Origin: an uncultured Bacteroidales bacterium | GTDB lineage: Bacteria > Bacteroidota > Bacteroidia > Bacteroidales > Bacteroidaceae | Length of the DNA: 35,624 nt | Direction: 5' to 3' | Assembly (NCBI GenBank): GCA_902801475.1 | Contig: CADCIO010000031.1 | Span: forward strand, 1,164-36,787 | In this document: piece after piece, positions 23,867-31,210 of the stretch | Position numbering within the stretch: position 1 is the stretch's first letter | How the letters are laid out: each line of letters begins with the position of its first letter | The notes under the pieces: model-generated | The model's input: the letters and a program-made list of their open reading frames with translations, nothing else | What the model was told of the DNA's origin: nothing | Databases searched by the model: none | Made by a program: the position numbers and the translations under genes

Positions 23867-26275
23867 ATGAAAAAGATTCTTTTTTTGTTTTTGATGGTTC
23901 TGTGTGGAATAAGTGTATCGGCACAGGAAGAGTATCACATCAAGAATTTCGGAAAGGCGGATGACTTGAGAGTGCGCAGTAGGGTGTGCTTCGCTCAAGT
24001 CAATGGATTCATGTGGATTGGAACGACGAATGGCGTGATTGTGTTCGATGGTCGTCATGCTCACTTATATCCCATTCCTGACCCAGACGGGATGGGTGGT
24101 TTCTTCTGCCGTGTCACCGACATTCAGGTGGCACCCGACGCCTCCATTTGGGTGGGCACAAAGCGTGGTATCTACATGTTCAACATCACTACGGAGAGTC
24201 TGGATCCGTTCCACGTCAAGGGATTGCCAAAGAATGCTAACATCTCCCAACTTCGTGTTGACTATGAGGGACGGCTTTGGGCATTGGTGGACAGCCGCGT
24301 GTATGTGGTGGATGTGAAGAAGAAGACGGCGGAGAGGGTTGGCAACGAGCTGTTGATGCCGTGTTGCCTGACGGTGGCCCACGATGGCAAAGTGTGGATG
24401 GGCGACAAACAAGGTGTGCTGTACAGCTATGATCCGAAGAAGAAACGAATCCATTCCTATGCGGCCAAGCCTGAGGGTCAGGATAGGTTTGGCAGAATCG
24501 AGAGCATCACAGAGATGAAGAACGGTTTGCTGGCATTGGTGACAAGCTCAGAGGGAGTTTATCAGTTCAGCCTGAAAACGCACACGTCTAAGTTGCTCTT
24601 CTCGCATGACGATAAAGGCGTTCCCATCATTGCCCACACGTCTATCACTCCTGATGGGGAGGCGCTGTGGATTGGTACGGAGCATGGCATTGTGATTTAT
24701 CACACGCAAGATGGCAGTATGACCAGTCTTTGTCAGTCTAACATATCTTCCAACTCACTGTCGGGCAATGCAGTCCACTCGCTCTTTGTGGACAGGGAAC
24801 GTGGTGTGTGGGCTGGCACGTTCTTTGGTGGCATCAACCGCATCAGCATCTCATCGCAGAACTTCAACACGTTTACGCCTGAGAGTGAGAGTCATGATGT
24901 AGACGTGGTGCGCGAGATGTGTGAGGATTCGCAGGGTCAGTTGTGGGTTGGCACCGAGGATGGTGGACTGTATGAACTGAACCGCCAGGAGGGCAGATTG
25001 CAAGTGGCCGATGTGGCTTGGGGCGGGGAGTCTGTCCCCTTTAATGTACAGAGTTTGATGATGGTGGGCGATGACTTGTGGGTGCTGACCATCAGTAATG
25101 GCATCTATGTGGTGGACACAAAGAGCCGTCAGTTAAAGCGCCACTACACGAAGACAAACGAGCAGGACAAGGGCTTTGCGCTGGGCGGCGTCAGCATGTG
25201 CCAGCAGAACGGCACCATCTTTGTTGGTTCGTGGCAAGGTGTGTTCATCTTTGACGAACAGAAGGGTTCGTTCGACCTGATGCCCGAACTGGCTAACACG
25301 TATGCACACCATCTGCATGCTGACCGACATGGCGAGGTGTGGGTGGCGACCTTCGACAGAGGCTTATGGCGCATCCATCAGAATAAGGACATGTGGGGTA
25401 CCCAACAGCACAAGGGGCAGTGGAAAGCTGAACGGACTTCCTTCAGCTATGCCTGCACGACAGTAGTGTATGAGGACTCGAGGGGCTACTACTGGGTGGG
25501 CACCGACAATCGCGGCTTGATGGGTTACGATGCCCGAAGTGGGAAGACGAGACAGCTGACAGTGTCGAAACATTTGACACAGGAGTCCGTCAACAACATC
25601 ATGGAAGATGACAAACACAACTTGTGGCTGAACACGTTCGACGGACTTTACAGTTACAACATCGATAATGGGTCGCTCCGCCACTTCACGACTGACAATG
25701 GTCTGCCGTCGGATTACGTGAACTATTCTGCGGGCTATATTGGCAAGAGCGGCAGGGTGTATGTGGGCACCTATAAGGGTCTGGTGAGTTTTGATTCCAA
25801 TATGTATAATGCGTCAGAAGAACATCTGACTCCTTATATCCTGAATCTCTACATGAATGGCAGGTTCATCCTTCCTGGCGACAGCACCGACATTCTAAAG
25901 CAGACCCTCTACACAACCAAGAAATTGACCTTGAAGTATAGCCAAAACACGTTCGCCATCAACTATGCCACACCTGTCTTCCAGCATGGCGTCAACGTAT
26001 GGTACAGGTATCGCCTCAATCCAGATGAACCATGGGTGCTCAATCGTCGTGCAGACATGTTGCAACTGACCAACCTGGCAGTAGGCACTTATGACTTGGA
26101 AATTCAGGCCAGCTTCAACCCAGAGGTGTGGAACGGCGATGTGGCAAAACTGCGCATCACCATTCTGCCTCCTGCATGGTTAAGTCCTGTTGCCATTGTG
26201 TGCTATGTGCTGTTAATTGCGCTATTGGTGTACGGTGTCATGTGGTACCTCAAGAAGAGAAGAACCGACAAGTGA
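23867..26275 (+). CDS. Propeller/Y_Y_Y sensor ending after its membrane helix
   Basis: An 802-residue protein with a signal peptide (MKKILFLFLMVLCGISVSAQ). It has a long series of two-component-regulator propeller repeats (IQVAPDASIWVGTKRGIYMF, DSQGQLWVGTEDGGLYEL, DSRGYYWVGTDNRGLMGY, DDKHNLWLNTFDGLYSY), then a Y_Y_Y immunoglobulin-like domain (about 660-768, including YRYRLNPDEPWV) and one membrane helix (about 773-794, VAIVCYVLLIALLVYGVMWYL). This is the sensor half of a Bacteroidetes hybrid two-component system, which normally senses oligosaccharides in the periplasm. Here the frame stops eight residues after the helix (KKRRTDK), and no histidine kinase, receiver or AraC domain follows in any frame downstream. 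It may be a natural kinase-less receptor or a truncated gene. The next gene has its own promoter. Confidence 0.85.
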   Translation: MKKILFLFLMVLCGISVSAQEEYHIKNFGKADDLRVRSRVCFAQVNGFMWIGTTNGVIVFDGRHAHLYPIPDPDGMGGFFCRVTDIQVAPDASIWVGTKRGIYMFNITTESLDPFHVKGLPKNANISQLRVDYEGRLWALVDSRVYVVDVKKKTAERVGNELLMPCCLTVAHDGKVWMGDKQGVLYSYDPKKKRIHSYAAKPEGQDRFGRIESITEMKNGLLALVTSSEGVYQFSLKTHTSKLLFSHDDKGVPIIAHTSITPDGEALWIGTEHGIVIYHTQDGSMTSLCQSNISSNSLSGNAVHSLFVDRERGVWAGTFFGGINRISISSQNFNTFTPESESHDVDVVREMCEDSQGQLWVGTEDGGLYELNRQEGRLQVADVAWGGESVPFNVQSLMMVGDDLWVLTISNGIYVVDTKSRQLKRHYTKTNEQDKGFALGGVSMCQQNGTIFVGSWQGVFIFDEQKGSFDLMPELANTYAHHLHADRHGEVWVATFDRGLWRIHQNKDMWGTQQHKGQWKAERTSFSYACTTVVYEDSRGYYWVGTDNRGLMGYDARSGKTRQLTVSKHLTQESVNNIMEDDKHNLWLNTFDGLYSYNIDNGSLRHFTTDNGLPSDYVNYSAGYIGKSGRVYVGTYKGLVSFDSNMYNASEEHLTPYILNLYMNGRFILPGDSTDILKQTLYTTKKLTLKYSQNTFAINYATPVFQHGVNVWYRYRLNPDEPWVLNRRADMLQLTNLAVGTYDLEIQASFNPEVWNGDVAKLRITILPPAWLSPVAIVCYVLLIALLVYGVMWYLKKRRTDK

Positions 26276-26315
26276 TCCACATCCGCAACAGAAATGGAAA
26301 TAAAAGCCATTTTAT

Positions 26316-26346
26316 TTTGTACTGTCTGGGGTTTGTGCTACCTTTG
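26316..26346 (+). promoter_or_regulatory. Promoter of the GT2-SGNH-MBOAT cassette
   Basis: TTTG at 26316-26319 and TACCTTTG at 26339-26346 are separated by 19 bp. The -7 box ends 18 bases before the ATG at 26365, supporting that start rather than the much longer open frame from 26128. Confidence 0.82.
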
Positions 26347-26364
26347 CATCCAAATTCTGACGGT

Positions 26365-27246
26365 ATGCTGTCCATCCTTATTCCCACACGTGACTACACC
26401 TGTTATCAGTTGGTGGCTGACCTGCACGAGCAGGCAGAGGGCTTGGGCATTCCCTATGAGATACTGGTGGCAGAGGATGGAAGTCGTTCACAAGTGAACA
26501 TCATTGCCAACCACAAAATCACGGAACTGAGCCATTGCCGACATATCGTCAACAAGGAGAATGTGGGACCTGCCAATATCCGTAACCTGCTGGCACGGGA
26601 GGCGGCATACGGCTGGATCATCTTCATCGACAGCGATGCGAAGGTGGAAAAGGAGGATTTTCTTGCCACCTATTATCAGCATATCGGGAAGGCAGACGTG
26701 GTGGTGGGCGGCTTGCTGCACCAGCAGGAGAACTACGATCCTCACCGTTCCTTGCGTTTCAAGTATGAGAAGGAGGCGGACGGTCATCGCAGTGCGGCAG
26801 AACGGAGTCTGCAACCGTACAGCAAGTTCACCACTTTCAATTTCATGATGCGACGTTCCACCTTCCTCTGCATCCTATTCGACAAAAATTGCCGCAGTTA
26901 TGGATATGAGGATGCTCTCTTTGGTGTAGAACTGAAGAAACGGGGCATCAGCATCCTGCACATCGACAATCCACTCATCCATACGGGACTGGACACCAAC
27001 GAACGATTCCTTGAGAAGAGCGAACAAGCCCTGCGCACGCTGAAGGCGCTGGGTGGACGGATGGAACAGCACAGCTATGTGGGAAGGGCATACCAACGAC
27101 TCTGCAAGTGGCATCTGGGTGGAGCAGTCAGAGCCTTCCACGCCTTGTTTGGCGGTCTGCTCAAACGGAATCTGCTCTCCACACATCCCCTGCTCCTTTT
27201 CTTCTCCCTCTATAAATTGGGCTATTACGCCACCTTGAAGAAATGA
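26365..27246 (+). CDS. GT2-family glycosyltransferase
   Basis: A 293-residue glycosyltransferase. Start at 26365 (MLSILIPTRDYTCYQLV) is chosen from the family N-terminus and the promoter just upstream; the frame is open further upstream, but that part overlaps the sensor gene in another frame and is not protein-like. Motifs are VAEDGS, NVGPANIRNLLAREA, FIDSDAKVEKEDF (metal site) and FNFMMRRSTF, followed by GYEDALFGVELKKRG, typical of GT2 enzymes with a conserved ED pair. Its stop overlaps the start of the next gene (ATGA, 27243-27246). Together with SGNH and MBOAT genes it suggests synthesis and O-acylation of a surface glycan. Confidence 0.9.
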   Translation: MLSILIPTRDYTCYQLVADLHEQAEGLGIPYEILVAEDGSRSQVNIIANHKITELSHCRHIVNKENVGPANIRNLLAREAAYGWIIFIDSDAKVEKEDFLATYYQHIGKADVVVGGLLHQQENYDPHRSLRFKYEKEADGHRSAAERSLQPYSKFTTFNFMMRRSTFLCILFDKNCRSYGYEDALFGVELKKRGISILHIDNPLIHTGLDTNERFLEKSEQALRTLKALGGRMEQHSYVGRAYQRLCKWHLGGAVRAFHALFGGLLKRNLLSTHPLLLFFSLYKLGYYATLKK

Positions 27247-28160
27247 AATCCTTTCTGGTCAAAATAGGATGTTTCACCTTGGCGTTGTTGGCGATATTGA
27301 CAGCGATGGAGGTGTATGTGGAAAGCATGCCTAACATCGCTCGCGATAAGCACCAATGGATGTTGCAGCACTCCAATGAGGTGAAGACGCTCGTACTGGG
27401 CAACAGCCATAACCTCTATGGCATCCGTCCTGACCTGCTGGGAGAAGGGGCGTTCTCGTTGGCACAGCAGTCGCAGACGTATCGCTACGACCAGTATCTC
27501 CTGCAGCACTATCCGATGAAAGAACTCAAGACCATCATCTTGAACTTCGACTATTCCCTCCTGTGGGAAGACTTTGAAAGCACACCCAAAGAAGAATTCC
27601 AAGCGATGCGCTATCGCATCTACATGGATTGTGACATTCATCCCCGCTTGAGTTGGTATGGTTTTGAAGTGATGTATATGCCATTGGTCACAGAAAAGCT
27701 ACGCAGTCTTTTCACCCCAGGAAGGAATCACTGGGACCACCTCGGATGGGCAACGGAATACACGAAAGAGGCACGTCCGCAGGATTGGGATGACGGAAAG
27801 AACAGAGCTGAAGCGAACACTCACCACGATACTGACATTGTCAGCATGAATGAAGGTATCCTACGTGACATCTTCGACTATTGTCAAAAGCACCACATCA
27901 AGGTCATCCTGCTGAACACACCCGTGTCTGAGACATTCAGGACGTACGAAGACCCACGACAGCGAAACATCAACACCCAAGTACTGAACAGGTGGCTGCA
28001 CGACTATCCGACCGTGAACTATCTTGATTGGGAGGCCGACCCACGCTTCACCTCCGACGACTTTTATGATTCAGACCACCTCAACCACGAAGGAGCCCAA
28101 AAACTGACCAAGGCTGTCTTGGCTGAAATGCTCAATCTTCCATCGTCAAATTGTCCATAA
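27243..28160 (+). CDS. SGNH-like protein partnered with MBOAT
   Basis: A 305-residue protein with an N-terminal signal-anchor helix (about 5-22) and a periplasmic SGNH-hydrolase-like domain. The first block is VLGNSHN (Ser55), with GNSH in place of the usual GDS. The last block is DSDHLN (Asp276 and His279, DxxH). Such proteins (AlgJ/AlgX, DltD and similar) are usually encoded next to MBOAT acyltransferases and complete the transfer of acyl groups to polysaccharide outside the cytoplasm. Here it overlaps the GT2 gene and precedes the MBOAT gene by four bases. Whether it transfers or only binds is unknown. I do not assign a name. Confidence 0.75.
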   Translation: MKSFLVKIGCFTLALLAILTAMEVYVESMPNIARDKHQWMLQHSNEVKTLVLGNSHNLYGIRPDLLGEGAFSLAQQSQTYRYDQYLLQHYPMKELKTIILNFDYSLLWEDFESTPKEEFQAMRYRIYMDCDIHPRLSWYGFEVMYMPLVTEKLRSLFTPGRNHWDHLGWATEYTKEARPQDWDDGKNRAEANTHHDTDIVSMNEGILRDIFDYCQKHHIKVILLNTPVSETFRTYEDPRQRNINTQVLNRWLHDYPTVNYLDWEADPRFTSDDFYDSDHLNHEGAQKLTKAVLAEMLNLPSSNCP

Positions 28161-28164
28161 CACC

Positions 28165-29511
28165 ATGTTGTTCAACACGCTGACATATTTACTTTTCCTT
28201 CCGATGGTCTTCGCCCTGTACTGGGCGGCAAGAGGGGTGAAGGCACAGAACTGGGTGGTTCTGCTGGCCAGCATGGTGTTTTATGGTTGGTGGAGTGTGC
28301 CCTGTCTGGGACTGATGGTAGGTACCTGCCTGCTCAACTACCTCTTCATCCACCAGATGCAGAGAGCGAGAAAGCGGAAGGTGTGGATGATCCTGTCGCT
28401 GATGCTGAACTTTGGCGTGCTGGGCGTGTTCAAGTACTTCAACTTCTTTGCCGATAACCTCGCCGCACTCATGAGCCTGTGGGGATTTCATGCTGATATG
28501 CCCACCCTACACATCATCCTGCCTGTGGGCATCAGTTTCTACACCTTCCAGTTGTCTGCTTACGTGATTGACTGCTACAGGAGAGAGATTGAACCCACCC
28601 GTTCCATCCTGCAATTCCTGACGTTCATCTGCTTTTTCCCACAACTTGTGGCTGGTCCCATCGAACGAGGGAAGAACCTGTTGCCGCAATTCAGTAGCCA
28701 ACGTCGGTTTGACCACACCCAAGCGACTGAAGGACTGCGACTCATCCTGTGGGGACTGGTGAAGAAAATGCTGATTGCCGACAATTGTGCAGCACAGGTC
28801 GATTACATCTTCTCCAACTATGCTACGCTCAGTCTGCCCACACTCTGGTTGGGCGCCCTCTATTTCACCTTCCAAATCTACGGAGACTTCTCGGGTTACA
28901 GCGATATGGCGGTAGGCTCAGCCAAGCTGTTTGGCATCAACATCTCGCAAAACTTCAACAAACCCTACTTTGCCACTTCGATGCAGGACTTCTGGCGCAG
29001 GTGGCACATCACACTCATGGGGTGGTTCAAGGACTATGTTTACATCCCGTTAGGCGGTAATCGGAAGGGGAAGCTCAGAAGGGAACTGAACATCCTGACC
29101 GTATTCCTGCTCAGCGGTCTATGGCACGGCAGCAACTGGACGTTCGTCCTTTGGGGCGCTTATCATGCGCTGGTGTACAAACTGCCCGTGAAATACATCA
29201 CCTTCATCGCGGTGCTCATCGGTTGGGTGTTCTTCAGAGCCGAAGATGTGGGAATGGCATGGGGTTACCTCAGCCACATGTTCAATCCGAACTGGATGGC
29301 AGCCCCTGAATGCAGCAAGATGCCGCTGCTGTTGATTGCTTTGCTTGTTATCACCGAATGGTTGATGAAAGGGGCTACACACCCCTTCCAATGGAAAAAT
29401 CAAGGATGGCAATCCTCTCAATGGATTCGAATGGCATGTTATCTGATCGTCTTTTTCGCGACCATCATGTTGGGCGGAGAAAAGGTGCAATTCATCTATT
29501 TCCAATTCTAA
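28165..29511 (+). CDS. MBOAT-family O-acyltransferase
   Basis: A 448-residue polytopic membrane protein of the MBOAT family (AlgI/DltB-like), which moves acyl groups from a cytoplasmic donor across the membrane for polysaccharide O-acylation. Visible signatures are AGPIERGKNLLPQF, YGDFSGYSDMAVGSAKLFGI, FWRRWHITLMGWFKDYVYIPLGGNR and the catalytic-histidine region LSGLWHGSNWTFVLWGAYHAL. The stretch between WGAYHALVYK and YITFIAVLIGWVFFRAED is short compared with many AlgI-like proteins, which have a longer loop there. It is the last gene of the GT2-SGNH-MBOAT cassette and ends exactly at a heptamer array. Confidence 0.93.
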   Translation: MLFNTLTYLLFLPMVFALYWAARGVKAQNWVVLLASMVFYGWWSVPCLGLMVGTCLLNYLFIHQMQRARKRKVWMILSLMLNFGVLGVFKYFNFFADNLAALMSLWGFHADMPTLHIILPVGISFYTFQLSAYVIDCYRREIEPTRSILQFLTFICFFPQLVAGPIERGKNLLPQFSSQRRFDHTQATEGLRLILWGLVKKMLIADNCAAQVDYIFSNYATLSLPTLWLGALYFTFQIYGDFSGYSDMAVGSAKLFGINISQNFNKPYFATSMQDFWRRWHITLMGWFKDYVYIPLGGNRKGKLRRELNILTVFLLSGLWHGSNWTFVLWGAYHALVYKLPVKYITFIAVLIGWVFFRAEDVGMAWGYLSHMFNPNWMAAPECSKMPLLLIALLVITEWLMKGATHPFQWKNQGWQSSQWIRMACYLIVFFATIMLGGEKVQFIYFQF

Positions 29512-29552
29512 CCTCTCACCTCTTACCTCTTACTTCTTACCTCTATCACCTC
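29511..29552. repeat. Heptamer array, 6 units, between convergent genes
   Basis: ACCTCTC, ACCTCTT twice, ACTTCTT, ACCTCTA and TCACCTC. The first base completes the MBOAT stop (TAA 29509-29511). The peptidase stop (TGA on the minus strand, 29546-29548) lies in the last unit. Confidence 0.93.
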
Positions 29553-31210
29553 TCCGCTATTTCCCATTCATCACCAGAAAGGATGGTGATGATGATGTCT
29601 TTGGGAAGCACGAACTCATACAAGTAATCGGCAAAAAGATCATTTTGGTAAAAGATGCGCAGACGGTACGTCCCCAAATTAGGTATATAGATCTTGCTCT
29701 TCTTGAATGTTCTGGTGCTCACCTCATCCTTAGCAAGGGTCAGACCCTGCTTTTGCATCGTGAAAATCCTGTCAGGGTTATTCACATCTTCCAGTCTCAG
29801 GTAGAAGTAACCAGCCATCTCCGCATTATGGTTCTTGAAGGTAAGGCTGAACTCTGGATTGGTGTTGTGTATCATGTAGTCGGGGAAGTCGTAGTCCTCC
29901 AATGTCAGATAGGCAATGGAAGCGGTGTCGCTGCTGAGCGTCACGTTCTCCCCAGTCACTTGGGCAATCAGATAGTTAGGTCTGCCGGTCGTGGTGCGTG
30001 CCTCTCGCCACTCCTTCCCTCCGTCGAGCGCGTTGTCACGATACATCGGCACCATCGTATAAACCCCATCCTTCACCTCGGCGGGGAAAGCTATTTGCAA
30101 GGTGTCGGTATAGGTGGTGTCCTCCACCTCTTCCAACTGGAATTCGTGGTCATAGACATAGAGCGGACACACCAAATCACCGTCCTGTTTCAGCATGATG
30201 GCCACAGAATCACCCAGAAGATTCCAACCCACATTGGAGAGGTCATGAACGGTGACCGACACATTCTTGCGAGGATAGACAGGACGTGAATTCTCTTCTT
30301 CCTTCACGGCATTGATATACTGAAAGGCGAAGTTGTGCCGTTCGATACCTGTGGCGCGACCATCGGCAGAAGGCATCACACCAATCGTGAAAATCTGCAG
30401 AAGATTCATGCCATTCTCTGGACTGTCCTTGTCATACCACGTGGGGTGGTCAGGAACCATATAAGGCAGATACGACCATCCGTCTTCCTCATTATCGGGA
30501 TTACCCACATGCAGATGGAACCAGTCGTTCTCATCGTAGCCGTCTATCACGAAAGCGTGACTTCTCACATTGTTGCCACCAGCAGCCAGCACAGGACGAC
30601 CCGCCGCCAATTCCTTCTTCAGGATCAGGGTGATCTCCTCCAACGAATAGAAGTCACGGAAAAGCATCTGAATGCCTCTGTCGTAGTCAAAATAATTCGC
30701 TAAGGCGATGGGCTGATAAACGGAACGAGTTCCACTCGTTACTGCCCCATATATCATATTGACGGCGATGCCACAATCGCTGCTCAACAGGGCGATGGCA
30801 TCGGCTTGGGCTGAGATGTATTGTCCTTCTTTGTAATGATCCAAGATATTCGGCCAGTCGTAGGAATGTTCGCCAAAGTTCGCAGAAAGCTTTTGTCCGC
30901 AACCCTTGACATCCACATATTCATAAGAACCCGTTCCCTTTCTTGGCCACTCCCAATAGTGCATCACCTGCGTCATCGCAGTGGCCACACAACCCACCAA
31001 GCAGCGCTTGCCATCCTTGTCCAGCGGACACATATTATTATTAGGGGTGTCCTGATACCAGCTATCCTGAAGTATCGGGTCCACACGCTGAGGAAGCGCC
31101 TGATCCTCGACGTAGAATCGGCTGGATCGGCAAATCATTCGCTGGGCAAGACAGTTGACAGTTGACAGTTGACAAATGACCAAAAATATAAGTACAAGTA
31201 ACTTTCTCAT
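29546..31210 (-). CDS. C10-family (streptopain-like) cysteine peptidase, atypical
   Basis: A 554-residue secreted protein. Its signal peptide (MRKLLVLIFLVICQLSTVNCLAQ) contains three heptamers. The C10 peptidase domain begins almost at once. Cys74 in KRCLVGCVATAMTQVM is the nucleophile and His218 in SHAFVIDGYDENDWFH the base. Two features are unusual. The long inhibitory propeptide found in SpeB-type zymogens is missing, and the conserved NWGWGG segment after the histidine is replaced by HVGNPDN, losing the Trp and Asn that support the active site. The remaining 300 residues are beta-sandwich-like domains. It starts directly after the murF-alr stop (TGA immediately followed by ATG) and so is probably cotranscribed. 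It could be a weakly active or repurposed peptidase; that is inference. Confidence 0.83.
   Translation of the reverse strand: MRKLLVLIFLVICQLSTVNCLAQRMICRSSRFYVEDQALPQRVDPILQDSWYQDTPNNNMCPLDKDGKRCLVGCVATAMTQVMHYWEWPRKGTGSYEYVDVKGCGQKLSANFGEHSYDWPNILDHYKEGQYISAQADAIALLSSDCGIAVNMIYGAVTSGTRSVYQPIALANYFDYDRGIQMLFRDFYSLEEITLILKKELAAGRPVLAAGGNNVRSHAFVIDGYDENDWFHLHVGNPDNEEDGWSYLPYMVPDHPTWYDKDSPENGMNLLQIFTIGVMPSADGRATGIERHNFAFQYINAVKEEENSRPVYPRKNVSVTVHDLSNVGWNLLGDSVAIMLKQDGDLVCPLYVYDHEFQLEEVEDTTYTDTLQIAFPAEVKDGVYTMVPMYRDNALDGGKEWREARTTTGRPNYLIAQVTGENVTLSSDTASIAYLTLEDYDFPDYMIHNTNPEFSLTFKNHNAEMAGYFYLRLEDVNNPDRIFTMQKQGLTLAKDEVSTRTFKKSKIYIPNLGTYRLRIFYQNDLFADYLYEFVLPKDIIITILSGDEWEIAER
31154..31174. repeat. 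Heptamer array, 3 x GTTGACA, inside peptidase signal peptide
   Basis: Three perfect units encoding residues 13-19 (CQLSTVN) at the end of the hydrophobic core of the signal peptide. Confidence 0.93.
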
